Below are positions 1 to 13,300 of a stretch of 64,000 nucleotides of DNA, piece after piece. A model generated the notes under the pieces. That model ran no database searches. It was not told where the DNA came from and saw only the letters and a program-made list of their open reading frames with translations. Made by a program: the position numbers and the translations under genes. Source of the DNA: Lottia gigantea (lineage: Eukaryota; Mollusca; Gastropoda; Lottiidae); assembly GCF_000327385.1 (NCBI RefSeq), contig NW_008709945.1, forward strand, positions 678,459 to 742,458, read 5' to 3'. Within the stretch, counting starts at the first letter, position 1, and each line of letters starts with the position of its first letter.

Positions 1-1191
1 ACTTATTATTATCGGACCGAATATGAAATATGAATAAGGAAGTTTTTGATAGTTTCTGTTACCCTGTAATAAATGTGACTCCTTTAAATTGCTCAGCTGA
101 AATATTTTAAAGTCATGCTTGAGCACTTTAGAAAGTGACACATTAAGAATTGCTTTCAGAAAATTAAAACTGTTTAGTTTTGAAAGATATCAATGATCAA
201 TGTTTAGAAAATTGGTTTGCAGATGAATTTTGCTGAATATGATATATGAAATAAGTTTGGTTGTTAGGATTTTTCATTGAACTGTTTTTAATCGACCTTT
301 ACTCAGTCAAAATCAATGAGAATTTTCTTGTGAACATGTTAAATTTGTATTTATCGAAATTAGAAAAAAACTATTTCTTTCTATTTTAACGTGATAGCTA
401 ACGAGAGAGTTATTTCCCTTTAATAAAAAGACCATAGGGGCTTCTAGCTATCAATTAGGTGCAATGAAAGCATGCTTGCTATTCATTACACAAAATGAAG
501 TACTCTTGAGTGGTTAGATTGCGTGAGGATGTAGAAAAGCTAAAAATAGATTCCTTGTTTACTCTCTGACTAATAAAAATATAATCTTTCCACATTTTTG
601 GTATAAAATATTATTAGCTAAACTTTGTTTAAAAAACATATATGTAAGTCTGAAATAATTTAATTAAATACACTGTATATTTAGAAAATAAAAAAACATC
701 GTTTTTTTCCCTATTTTTGAAACATAACCATTGAAATTTTAAAATGGTTGGTTGGTATTTGGCTATCTTAGTAATGTTTGGCTGTGAAAGGCACACAAAT
801 AGTTACCTCCCTAATTTAGATAGTGAGATCTGATAATCTTTATTAAGTGACCACTTTATCATTGGAATCCCTTCGTAGCTAATTATGAGTTAATTTTTGA
901 CTTTTGAGACAAACTGGTATTTTTCCAAATCAATAGAATACCTCTACTTTCGATTAGCAATCCAATAATGGAATATATATATAAATAAATGAAAATAAGG
1001 AAACCTGGCTTTAAAATAAAAAGTCAGGAGGTATTTAATATGAGTTATAGCCCTTGATCTTCTTCACACAAAGTTAAGGTGATAACCACTCCAGAAAGCA
1101 CAATTATGATCAATATTTTATGAAACATAGTGAAAATATTCATATGAAAAAGATTAGACAATATTTAATTACCCTTCTTCTTTGAAACAGG

Positions 1192-1287
1192 ATGGTAAAA
1201 AAAAAGAAGATAAAATCATTGATGGATGTTGACAATTTTACGTACAGAAATTTGCCAGAAGACATACAGCCTAGCAAGCTATCTTAA
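1192..1287 (+). CDS. Possible 3'-terminal coding exon of an unidentified upstream gene
   Basis: A pyrimidine-rich acceptor ending tttgaaacag is followed by an open frame that reads MVKKKKIKSLMDVDN, then FTYRNLPEDIQPSKLS and a stop. The segment is short (31 residues), lysine-rich at its start and has no recognised domain. It could be the last exon of a gene that begins before the window, or a chance frame behind a good acceptor. I do not recognise the protein. If real, it would mean the first TTC27 exons lie between here and 7317, where I did not find them, or that the two genes overlap. Confidence 0.25.
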   Translation: MVKKKKIKSLMDVDNFTYRNLPEDIQPSKLS

Positions 1288-1924
1288 TGATTTAGTATAA
1301 TAATTATAAATTATTGCCCTTGATTAAACTAAAATTGTTAAAATTTGGCTTGTGAATGTATTAGACTAAAGACTTTGATAAAAAAAATTGTATTTTGGTG
1401 AGATCATTGATTAGTTACATTCAAATTAGCAGTTTTCAAATTATTGCCATTGACTTTGCCTGAAATTACTTAAATGGTGTATGTATGCCTTAAGTGATTT
1501 CTTATTTTTGGTTGGACAGGCTGAGGTAATATATAGTCTATATTAGGTCTGTAACTATTCTTGAAGTTGTGATTCAATACACTATATACAATTCTCATCC
1601 AACGATACAATACATATTACAATAATAATCACGATTCACTTATCAGAAAAAGGGAAGAGAGAAAAAAAAAATTAGAATTGTAACAAATTTGTCACTGACT
1701 GATTATTATTATTTTCAAAATTATGTTGAATGTGGCTTTTGAATGCAAAAAAGTGGACAGTTTATGAAATTTTGTGTGTTGGTTTAAATCACCAATATCT
1801 TGTTAGTTAGATTTTTTGTACAATTTGACACAGATTGGTTACTGCCCACTGAAAATTTAGCAGGAAAGTGGGCATATCTTGCTAGGCAACACCTTGTCTA
1901 TATATATGGCAGAGCCTCAAAAGA

Positions 1925-2015
1925 GGAGTCGTCATTTGCACTCTGAATGGAGTTGTCCGTCTTCAGTAGCCCACATGGAGCTGTTTAGGAGGACGTAAAA
2001 TTACATTCATTTCAT
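1925..2015 (+). repeat. Worn SINE tail (same family as 54491-54812)
   Basis: The segment running from ttgcactctgaatgg through tagcccacatgg to ggacgtaaaattacattcat follows, in order, the 3' half of the better-preserved copy at 54491-54812 (attgcactctgcatgg, tttgcccaattagg, ggacataaaactccattcat). Divergence is high, so this is an old copy. Confidence 0.4.
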
Positions 2016-2293
2016 AAGATAAATCTAATGTCTGTTGTTCTATGAATGATTCCTTGGATTCAACACACTGCTTCAGTGCTGTTGGGCTTATGGCTCTAGT
2101 TTTAAGTTTGTATTTAGCTTAATAATTTAAAGACCAAATCTTTTGGCTTCGTTATATACTTGATCATGTAAATATAGTCATCCACATGTAATATGGGATA
2201 TATTTGAATGATTTGTTTAGCAAAATTATATAAATGATTTTGGAGAAGAGTATTTGATGGAACTGTGAATTTTGAAAATAATAATCTTTCAGG

Positions 2294-2371
2294 AGCTAAG
2301 TTAAATCAGTTGCAATCTAAAGAAATAGTGAAAGTAGTGCCTAGATCACACATTCACAGAGCATCGAATTA
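2294..2371 (+). CDS. Weak candidate terminal exon, unidentified
   Basis: An acceptor-like aatctttcag precedes a short open frame reading AKLNQLQSKEIVKVVPRSHI plus five residues and a stop. Composition is protein-like (K, Q, V, R) but the frame is only about 25 codons and matches nothing I know. It is listed because it shows the same layout (acceptor, frame, stop) as the segment near 1192; it may equally be chance. Confidence 0.12.
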
Positions 2372-4432
2372 GCTACAGATACATCCCGCATCATTTGTGG
2401 CAATCTGCATTGGTTTGTAGCTTTCTGTATCGTAGCCATAGTGATACCAAGTAGTACTTGTATGCCTGTGACAATTTTTGAACATTTTGGTGGTTAAGGA
2501 ATTCAATGATGTCGGCATATTGAAATAAAGTTACTTAACCAAATATTTTGTTTTTTTTAATCAAAGACATACAGGATAGTGATGTTTTTACTGTTTTGCT
2601 CATTCATTGCAGAGTCTGAATCTCCAGCAAGCTCTGGCTCTTTGCAAGTGAAAGTGTTTTCTGCCCATTTTTCGTCTGCTCATTTTTCGTTTGCTCAGTT
2701 AGCATGTCATTCACCAGCAAGTCAGTACTTTGTTCTTCAAATTCGTTTCCCATATTTATCATACATCACTTGACTTACCAGTAAAAACTGGAAAGATATG
2801 TATTTGGGACATCACTCTCCTTTGTGGCTTTGATGTCAAAAATAACAAAATATTAGGTTAAGCATGTATATTTTACTATGCTGCATCTTAAAAGTTCAAC
2901 ATGGTGGCAGTAACTGTTGTAGCCACTTGTATATTGAATCATTCCTTCCTCCAAAATGTACAAGAACAGGGTTGTAGCTTACATAGACCCAGAAATATAG
3001 TCAATTAAAGAGATTATATTATATGTGGTCGCCATTTTAACAATGGCAGTAACATGCACATGTCAAATTTGCTGCTTGGATCATAAAATGGGCTTGCCAT
3101 GCCGCTGCACTATATTATTTTCTTCCAACAACAATATAAAAAAACTATCAAGTAGGTTTCATATTAGTCCAATGTAATATATGGACTAAATATAAATCTT
3201 TACCTTTCGTTTGTTTCACCTGTAGAATTTTATAGATGGATTTTTGTTGTGACATCCATGTTATGTGTAAAACCTGAACCATGAACTGAAAAATAAAGGT
3301 GAATAACTCCCTTTTATTTTTTTAAGGAAATGTTTAAATGAACAATACGATTCTTTATATTTCTAATAAATAACTTATGGTATATATCACGTATCAAGTT
3401 CATTCACTTGAGAGATAGCATAATATCTCATACGTTTTGCTAATATGCAAGTTAATTCAAGACTATGTATTATTATACTTTGACCCTGATTGTAGTTTAT
3501 AGTCTTGTCAGATACAAATAGTGTTACTATATTAATTTTATTATTTTAATACCTATTTGAGTTGTTCAACCTAAACAGCCATGGAATTTTGTGATTCTAG
3601 TTGTGATGGGGCTCTTTGGAAATAAAAATATACCGAATTACCTAATTTATCTTAGGCTCTCTCTACAGGTTTTTATTGAAAGAGGTTATGAGTTTTAAAT
3701 GGTGGTCAATGGGTGGTTAATAGTGCGTTCTGACGACTAAATCTAAGGGAGCTTTACTATCAACTGTTCTTCAAGCTTGGCTTACATTTTTACTTTGAGT
3801 TTCCAGCTTTAACATTACCTCAGAAGTTTTTGAGAATGTCAAAGGTCACAATACCATTACACATGCTTTAGACATAAAAACATGAATTTGTTTAGAGGGG
3901 ATGTGCATGGGCAGACATGACATGTATAAAATTATTGAAAGAAGCAAGATGTATTTAACTTGTGTGTGTCATTTGAACCATAACTCAAGTCTTTAATTTC
4001 CTTCAATTCTGTCAAATTTGATTGAATAAAAAGTTTAACCGGTTTAACTATTTATTTCATTACAAAACTATGGCAGCAAATGTATTTGATTTGGCAAGTT
4101 GATTTGATAAATACAGCATTCAATTCACAACTGGAGGTTGCTCACTTTGTGCAGATGAATATGATAGGCAATTAATGATTTTTGCATAGTATTTCACTTT
4201 TGCTTATGAAATCTTTCATGGAAGTTTGTCAACTGTTAATACATTTTTACCTGTGTACTTAACTTTCTCTGGATTAACAATTCTACAAAGTTCACACTTT
4301 TCATTTTCATTTTGAAGTATATTTGTGGTTTTGCTATGCACAAATGTGTCACAAAGGTGATTGTCCATAGCAGGATTTCCTTAAATATCTCACACTATTG
4401 ATCACAGTTGAAAAACATTTTTAAATATAATG

Positions 4433-5060
4433 CCCTCGACGTCTGGCAGCTTCGTACATAAAGACCAGAGGAAAGACATTTCTGTAGTCAGTCTTTTGTT
4501 TCCGTTGTAGGAGGTCGTCAAACCACATGCTTTAATTGTCATTCATCTTACTCTGCGTTTTCTTAATTGAGCTTCACTTCCTTCAAATGTTTAGTGTAAT
4601 CCTCCTCTTTGTCGCAACTTCCCTTCAATCTAGGCTAATGACTTTTTGGTATGTGGTGGATGACAAGAATTCTTTCTCAAGAACAAGCGTTTATCGGTAG
4701 GTTTTAAAAAACAAAAATCTTCGTTTTTTATGCGACTGTAACAATTTTACAATGGTTTCCAAAAACTCCATCACAAGTACACTTTTATATTAGGGTGTTT
4801 ATTCTTCGTGTATTCAGAAAACTCTATGAGTTCTAAGTCTCCTGTCAATATGCTGAACACGTTGTCAATATACCTGTTATAGAAAACTGTTTTCTTTTAA
4901 TGATCAGTAAGCTTATCGTCCCATTTTTCGCATATTCGCACATGCAAAAATCAAACTTGAACCTATTGCTATGCTCTCATATTATAACAATACAATTAAT
5001 AATCCTTACTCACATGTAATGTGCCATTTTTCTAAATCAAAGCCAGTAGTTTTTATGAAG
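4433..5060 (-). mobile_element. Degenerate Penelope-like retroelement fragment (reverse-transcriptase region)
   Basis: Read on the minus strand, short stretches in changing frames recall the reverse transcriptase of Penelope-like elements: GSSLIFACANM (compare the G-x-x-A-P-x-x-AN motif), then RYIDNVFSILTGDLELIEF (the RYIDDIF active-site block), then NKHPNIKVYL, and further on KPTDKRLFLRKNSCHPPHT (compare the KPTD...SCHP...H block). The order of blocks is right for the family. The copy is heavily decayed, no GIY-YIG endonuclease region is visible, and its ends are not defined. An assignment to another retroelement class is possible but the KPTD/SCHP block favours Penelope. Confidence 0.55.
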
Positions 5061-5969
5061 GGCATAAAAGCATAACCTGTTGATTTTCGTTAGAAGCTCC
5101 TTCATGAAATCTATTTAACTTATAGAGATGTCATCAAAAACTGAGTCATGTGGTTCATACACTCTTCTGTAAGATGATATTGGATTTGGTAAAAAATGAT
5201 TATCATTTAGACCCGGTATGATTGTAGTGTCATTGCATAGAATATCAACAGAATTAGCAAAAGTTGGTTGAGGAATATGCCGAACATATATGCTAACTGA
5301 TGTATTAGTAACTGGTATTGGTGTATTGATTTGGTTCGGCAGGGCCATTTTAAAAGTGCTGCATGCTTCGCATTTTATGAGGATGATGTAGTTATAGTAA
5401 AATTCAATCTGTCAGTAGAAATAAACTACAATCTGAACCTGAAGGAAAAAAAAGATTGACACAAAATACATACAGTTTATAATAGATTATAAGAATTTTG
5501 ATTCTATATTTTGTTTAATAAGCTGGAATTTGAATATATCACCACAAACTGCAAATCAAATTAAGCCAATATTAAATCTTTCCTGAGAATGGCATTCTCT
5601 ATATAACAGCAAAATGGATCCTATCTATATCCTATCTTATTTATCGATAACTTCTTCAGTATTTATTGATTTTGATGAAATTTGGTAAATGGGTGGACAA
5701 TTATCAATTAAAATTTCCAAAAGGCATTTTCTGAAAATTTCCAGTAAAGCGGGAAATGACCAAAAATGGTTCAAAAATTAATGTTGGGCTTTACAGATTC
5801 TTTTGATTTTTATTTTGAGGTCAGTGTCATTATGAAGATGATCCCTATCGATTTTTCTGATGATCTGATGATTTTTCACGGAAATGTCGAGTGTTTTCAC
5901 TCTATTAGCTATATAGTGCTTTTGCTCACTCTTCATGCAATAATTCTTTATGGATTCTTTTGATTTTTA

Positions 5970-6140
5970 TATGCCCACATGTGGTATGGAAGCATATTGT
6001 CGTCCGTCCGCCAATAAAAAACGGCAATGATGCGATAAAAAAAAGTTTGCTTAAAATGCTCTATAGACTAAACACTAACTTAATGTGAATTAACAACAAA
6101 CAATAATTTGTACTTGCAAACAAAGCTGCTGGTGGGCATA
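5970..6140. mobile_element. Short inverted-repeat element (MITE-like), copy 1 of a GCCCAC-ended family
   Basis: The element opens with TATGCCCAC and closes with its exact complement GTGGGCATA, about 171 bp apart. Just inside the left end is a cgtccgtccg run. The left end resembles sequence at 29322 (TATACGCCCACACG, then cgtc repeats) and at about 6279 (tatacacccacatg). It has no coding capacity. If TA is the target duplication, the element proper is TGCCCAC...GTGGGCA. The superfamily is not clear from the ends. Confidence 0.5.
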
Positions 6141-6278
6141 TGTCACCTCGCTTCACAAGGCTATCGTTTACATTTGCCGTGTATGCAAATTTTTAACTGC
6201 TGGCCATCTTGAAAAATGCATGATATCCGAAATATTTAATGCAGGTGCCATATTTAATCCGATTTTTGTTGCTCTTTT

Positions 6279-6305
6279 TATACACCCACATGAAATGGGC
6301 TATCT
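6279..6305. repeat. Partial copy of the GCCCAC-ended element
   Basis: The string tatacacccacatg followed by aaatgggcta resembles the hairpin end seen at 29322 (tatacgccca...tgggcgtata) and the left end at 5970. Only this end can be recognised; the rest of the element is absent or worn beyond recognition. Confidence 0.35.
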
Positions 6306-7317
6306 TTCAATCATTTAATTACTTTTGATTTTATTGATAATTACAGTTTATGCATTTATCAATTATTGTCACTAAACACCTGATCAACAGCAAGAAAATG
6401 GGCTTAAAACTGCCCATTCTCACTGTTAGTTAGTTTTGAGTTAGTGAATTAGAGAAGAAGGCTTAAAAGATGTCAAGGTGGTGATTTTACTGCAGTGAAG
6501 TTACCTTTGTTTTTTTGCATTATGAGCTTCGTTCAGGAATCACTAGGGCTGAAAGGTGAATAAGGTCTATTATTCAATTCAGATTATCAAACGCACTTAA
6601 CAGTAATATAACCATGAAGCCTTAATTGAAATGTTCAGTGTTAAAATTAGTCCCAAAGATGGCAACTCACTTTGCAGCAATGATTAGTAAATGTATGGAT
6701 GAATAAGCAAATTAGAGACATATTCTGTAACAAATTTTATATTCTAAATTGCCCGAGTAATGCAGTCCTCAGTCTTAGTCAGTATCTTACATATTACTCA
6801 ACTGTAAAATGAGTATGAAATGTGTATATTATTTACCATTTGTAATTCACTCGTTTGCTACTCATTCAGCCATTACTAGTATTCATGGGCATGTGACATG
6901 GATTATGGGTAAAGTTCTTTGCTAACTTTTAATAGCGGATTCTTATTTGATATATTTGCGAACATGCTAATAATCCAATACATGTACTCGATATTGGCCA
7001 ATATTCGATTTAGGCCTTGAAGAAAGTTTATATTTGAATAGGAAGTTTTTAAATATGCAATACTGTATATTTCTCGTAGATATAACATAGCTTTACCACG
7101 ACTTTGATTATGAATGATATGCCATCAGTTTATGCTCTGACATCGGATTTCAATTGTCTTATGTTTTATTAATGTAACTTTTATCATTTTATTTCCTATT
7201 ATGTATGGTCATTTTCATCATCTTCTAATACGATATTTGGATGATAAGCTTAACCCTGAAATTACAATAATTAACTAGCACTGGAAGTGATAAGCTATTT
7301 TTATCTTGTCTTTCCAG

Positions 7318-10300
7318 ACACATAAATGGTGGTTATTAAGATGTTTGTACATACAACAAGAAATACTGGATGATCGTTCTCCAACACTATGTAAAAGTAT
7401 TTTAGAACTAGTTGCCTTGGGTGAGTTTTATTAAGATCTAGCCCAAAATGTTACTTTGATTTTGTCAGGAATGAAAATTGAAATCCAGTCCATTATTTTT
7501 ATGCATCTTTAATTTTTTTAATGGCTTGTGCTTAACAATACAATATTAGGACAATGTTTTATTGAAAGGCTGACTTGTAGTAAGTTACTACTGGACATTT
7601 TTCACACAAGCAATAACAGATAATGTTAATATATCAGCAGTAATTGTACATAAAGCCAGTCTCTACAATGGAGCCCTGTCAGCTGGTGAAAAAAAGATCA
7701 AGATGTAAATATCTCTTTAAAAATATTTATCACAAGATATATGGATAATTTAGAAAATGAATAACAATAAAATTTGATTTAATTTGATCTGTTTTTTAGT
7801 TAATCAGAATGATGAACTTTTTAAAGATGACAGATTCAGGTAAGGTACAGGGTTAGATTATCTTACGAGAAAAATTCCACAATTGATCCTTGAGCAATGT
7901 TCTCTCATTGTTTCAAAGTAAATTGCACAAAGTATAAATTTTAAAATAAAACTTATAAATATGACTTACAAGTTAACGTATATTTGGGTATATAATATAT
8001 CTGATGATTTCTCCACTGATGCTTATGTTCTTTAGATTCATTTTCACCCTTGGCACTTTCTTAAGAGATTTTGACATGGAAAAAGCTACTTGTTGTTCGG
8101 ATGGGACAATAAAGCGAGGCGCCGTGTAAGTTTAAAACTCCTTGACAGTCTCAAATCAAAAAAAAGTAGGCTGTTGGACTGGCAAAATTTCCCTCAGTGC
8201 ACCCTGCATGGCGATGTCTGTCTTGATTAGCCCACTTGGTGCAGAAAAGTAGGATGTAAAACTCAAAATTCAATTCATTTCATTTTTTTTAAATTTAAAA
8301 TCAATTTGAGTGATTGACCAATCAGATGCAGGGATTGATAAATCAATTTTGTATTGATTCTTGCCCCTGATGTTTAACACAATATTTGAATTATAGAGAA
8401 GCAAGTATACAATGGAATATTGAGGCAGGATATTTTTGTCATTTGTATTTTGAGTATGAAAAAGGCAGAGAATATTTTGAGAAAGCGAAGAATTTATCAC
8501 ACCTTGATATCAACATATCAGGTAAGATTTCAGTGTCAAGTTTCTTTAGATATGATCCCGGACTGTGACACATCCTCACTCATAATTCAAATTATGTGAG
8601 ATGTGAAATTTTCACTCAGCTATAATTGGTTAGGTTGAGCCAGTCAGTGATGCTGGTTTGGTTTGTCACTGTCCTGGCAAAATTTTCCTCATTGCACACT
8701 GCTTGGTGTTTTTTTCTTCAATCAACTGAATCAGGTATAGAAATTTAGGATTTCAGACTCAAGTAAATTTAATTTTCGCGTGTCCTTTGTTTTATTGGTA
8801 TGTACTTTGTCTATGATAGATTCTTTCCGTACATGATAGAGATTTTAAATGTATTTTGACTTTCAGGAGCTCTTGGTAAAAGGACAAGATATCAAGAAGA
8901 TGACAAAGCCCAGCTGGTTCTTCAGGTTAAACGATCAAATGTTCAAGATGAACAGACTCTCATTAAAGACATTCCTTTACCCAAGGTACATTGAAATGTT
9001 TTACTTGTAAATTAGCACTAAATACTCATTCCTTAGAAAAGAATATAGTTTTCAATTTATTGCAAATCAAAATCTATTTCTGAGAATCTGCAAAAGTCAA
9101 TATTATATATTGGGTATATTTTATTGCATAACACAATATGACATTATGCTGAGCTAAAAAAAATAGGGGAGGCATATGTATAACAATTACAGGTTATCTG
9201 CATGAAAAAAATGCTTAAAAAGTAAATATACAGATATCTTGTTGTTTCAGAATATCAGTCTTGATGATGATACTGTTTTAAATAAAATAGCTTTCACTGA
9301 TGAGATGGAGAAACATTCTGTTCAATTATCTCCCTTAGATCAGGCTGTGGTTCTGGCGTGTATGTAAGTATCTTTTCTCACAACTTAAAATATTCTTGTT
9401 TTAAAGACAGTTTCCTCTTATATTTACAATTATAAAATTGTTGACTATAGATATTCTAAAGCACTAGCAAGAGATTTATTTGCTGGTATTAATCTAAAGA
9501 TATTTAAAGCACAGTTGAAAGCTGGAGGATTGTTGTCAGCTCGGTACTTGGTAATGGCATAAGCTGAAATTTCTTAAGAATGGAACATTTTGGATGACTT
9601 TGTCTGCTCACAATCCCTTATATCTTTTTTGTAATCTATTTTTTTTTTTTGCACTATCCATCACATGGATAGAAACATAATTTTATGATTGGAATATGCT
9701 GCAAAACTTTAATCTTGAAATTAATTTATGTTATTTAAAGAATTCGAGTTTTAAAATTTGTAATAGACAACATTCTGGTATTAAACATCATCTGTAGGCT
9801 AGACTAGGCTAGGCTAGGCCAGACTTGCATAATATCTATGGATTCACAAGTCAGAGGAAGACAACTCTAAATTTTCGCCAATACGGATCAGTTGTGGAAT
9901 CCAGCACCATATTATTTTGCTTTTGCTATTTGGTAGGGAAGGTCATAGAAGAAGTTTAGCACAAGAAAGGTTGACAGATGAAGAAGTTTTGACCTATATC
10001 TTGGTGAGTATTGTTTATGTAAGAACAATAGCAAGTGAAAGTTGTTCCTTGAAATTAAGTCAACAAATAGTACTTTCAATTAGTAAATGCTATTGTTGGC
10101 TAGAATGATCACCACTGCTATGATTACAAAATTTTAATGCTTGCTGTCATTGTTGCCGTATTGAAGGATTTAGCTGAATTGTACAGCAAGCCTTGTCTGT
10201 TTTGCAGTTTTCAAGTTTCAACTGTTTTCAGGGTAATTAGTGGACTTTTTTTTGGTTGATATATAGGGAACACAGACTGCTGTCATTGTAAAAGCTATGC

Positions 10301-13300
10301 AGGGACACCTTTCAGGTACCTAGATTTTTGTTTGTGATGACTGAAACTAAAAAGAGTATACTTATATGCTGTGGCTAGTTATTAATTCTTAAAACAACAT
10401 GTTCTAGGTTGATGCCGTGTTCTTTAGCAGTCAAAAAGTTTTGATGGTCTTATTCAACTCCATTAAATGAAAGAGAGAGATCTTAGCCAGATATTAAATA
10501 ATATATAATAATCTGTTGTTTTTTTTCTTATAGTGTATGCTTGATCAACTTTGTAATTGGAATGTGGGTGTGGCCTGTTTAATTTTAAGGTCAAAGTTGG
10601 AAAAGGGAAGTTCAAGAAGAGTTGAAAGATCAATGAAACAGATGGAGGTAGACTTCTTGTTGTTTAAAATCATAATGATTCACGCTTTACTTAGATTAGT
10701 TATACTTATAGATTGCATACCTTAGATTTTTAGACAATATTCTATTCATATAGAGTATGAATTAAAATGATCAGGCGACAGGCTTTCTATATTACTCCTC
10801 TGGAAGTCTAAAAGCAAAGTCAAAAATAAATTCGGAATGAGTCTTTTTATAAAAGTTTAAAACCAAATAAAATCTGTAAAAAAATGAATCTCTCTTTTAA
10901 TGGGAAAATCAAGAATTAATTAAAAATTTTACGGAATTTGATGAATCTGTGCAGTAATTCAATTGAAAACCCCATAATGATAGAAAGTGGTATGAATTTC
11001 AGATGATTGACTTTCATATTAATAATTTACTGGTAAATGTTGTTATTTAAGGAATTGGTAAACATTGTTACTCAACCTGAACCAGCTAATATTGACAGAT
11101 CTTATCTCTTCTATTCCTGTCATACTCCTAGTGTGTGGAAAGTTAAGGTAATTCTAGGTGTTTTATACCTACCATAGATTTTATACATAATGAACTGTCT
11201 ATGATATGACCACATATTCTGTTTTTCTCATCTAAGAGAGGTTTTCTAGTTTTTGGGGGTTTTTTTGTATTAGAGCCATTGGATTTAATTTGCATCATTC
11301 CAATTTTTTGTTTACTGTGTGTGGAAAGTGAAGGTGATTTATCAGTTTGATTTGATACAAAATGAACTGTCTATGATATGACTACATAATATATGCATTT
11401 TTGTTCTATACTTAAAATTAATGGAATTGGAAAGTGGTTTTCTAGCTGTATACGGTCTTCTTTTTGTATCATTCCAATTGTTTGTCTACTGTCTGTGGTT
11501 CCTAGAACTGTTATGAACATAGATTCAATGTTTGTTATTTTAGAAAGAATTAGGGACAATGCTCCTGTCTCTAGGATGTATCAGTGCTGCTAAAGATTTA
11601 TATGAATCATTAGAGATGTGGGATGAGGCTATAACTTGTTATCAGATCATGAAAAAAACAGATCAGGTATGTCCCTTACTATTTCTAGGCAACTCCAAAC
11701 AGAGTCAGAGCGTGTTAGAGACTGCATGTAATAAATTTCTGAAATATTTGCCTATTAGATTGATGGTTGGATGACAAACAGATGTATTACTACAACGTTC
11801 AATGCTTGGCAATACCAAAAATAGTCTCCCATGCATCTTGTGCTTAGAAAGTTTTCTTTTCTTGAGTGAGTCCTCCTATTTCTGAGTACATCACTGAATA
11901 AATTGAAAATTGCATATAACAAATAAACCCATAACCTGCAAAGTCACTTCAATGCTGCAATATTGTAAGTAGGTAAGATGGCTGCCAAATGCCTGCTCGT
12001 GCTGTAGAAAAGATATATATATAGCATACAATAATTTCAATAGTCTCGGTTTTCCATGTCAATATATTACAAATATATCAAAAATGTCTGGTATTCCTGG
12101 ACTTTATATCTCAGTAACACGTTGAATTTTTGAGAATATGAGGCCCCTGTTTTTTTTCAGGCAGAAGCGACAATAATAACTAAATTTGTAATCAATTTTA
12201 AGGATTGATGATCAAATTACTGGAATACTAAATCATTCCTTTTTTTTGTCCTAAATTTTTAGGCAGAAGTGATAATTCGAGAACAGTTAAAGAAAAAAGA
12301 AACACCTAATCTGTACTGTTTCCTTGGTGACGTTACACATGATATGAACCACTATCAGAAGGCCTGGGAATTATCCAATGAGAGAAGTTCTAGAGCTATG
12401 AGATGTATGGGGTATTTGTATTTTGGTAAAAAAGATAACAAAGCCGCTTTGAGATGTTTTGAGAAATCTTTAGAAATAAATTCACTTCAGGTAAGATTGT
12501 CTTTAGATAGCAGTGCCTACCATGTTCTATTTCCTTATTTATGCTGTTATTCAGTGTTAATGCCTCTTTTCTTTTGACTCTCTCTATAAATCACTAGGGT
12601 CCATTCCCCTTTTTTAAGTATTCTAAATGAAAGATTTTACATCATCATACGTCATGGTAATTAAAATGGGCCCAAGAATATTCAGTGAGAATGCAATGTT
12701 ATTGTTTTCTGTTCAGTCAGTAAGTTGAGAGAATGAAGGAAAATATAAGTTTATTCTTTATTTCTATAAGCCTTCTTGTTTTAGCTGCCCAAAAAAGTAA
12801 AAATTTACATAAACTGCAGAAGTATGAAATTTGATTTTAACAGTGCTAATAGTCAATTGTTTTGGGAATAAATCATTCTCAGAAATACACATATCTTCTA
12901 CAGAATTATAAAAATAAACTGGAAGTTATTTTGAATTGAAAATTTCAGATTCCTGTGTGGTTTACATATGGATGTGTTGCCTTGACAACAGACCAGTATG
13001 AAAAAGCAGTGAAAGCGTTTAAACGCTGTGTTAATATAGATAGTGATGTAAGAGTTTTTTTTACTCAATCCTTAAAAAACTTATTTCAGGATTTTTCATT
13101 TTCAGCTCTTTCTTTTTGCTTAAATATTTTTATGGACTTTTTCTTGTTCATTTCTACACTACACTCTCTCAGGGTTTTTTTTTTTGGACCTCTTAAATTC
13201 TGTTGAGCCTACAGTTCTGTGCTTATTTGATATCATTAATTCCCTATGAATAATGACAGCCTTATTTGTTATTTCCTTTGTTCATTTACATCTACACAAT

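Larger units (their letters stand above)
1..7317. other. Mostly non-coding stretch upstream of the recognisable TTC27 exons
   Basis: I find no exon here that matches the first ~185 residues of TTC27, although the downstream introns of that gene are short. The stretch holds a Penelope-like relic (about 4433-5060), short inverted-repeat elements (about 5970-6140 and 6279-6305), a worn SINE tail (about 1925-2015) and two small terminal-exon-like segments (1192-1287 and 2294-2371). Open frames at 2579-2773, 5115-5348 and 5766-5963 have neither convincing codon use nor a recognisable product. The rest is AT-rich DNA in which I see nothing more. Confidence 0.5.

Noticed and set aside
1800-1946. Frame reading FFVQFDTDWLLP, faintly like the TTC27 N-terminal LFVQSNW block
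   Set aside because: The likeness is only a few residues, the rest of the frame does not follow, and it runs into a worn SINE tail.
10268-10316. Possible extra TTC27 exon (acceptor tatatag, donor gtacc, 49 bases)
   Set aside because: The flanking exons (ending 10003, starting 10534) join in phase 0 and together match human TTC27 without a gap; adding 49 bases would break the frame.
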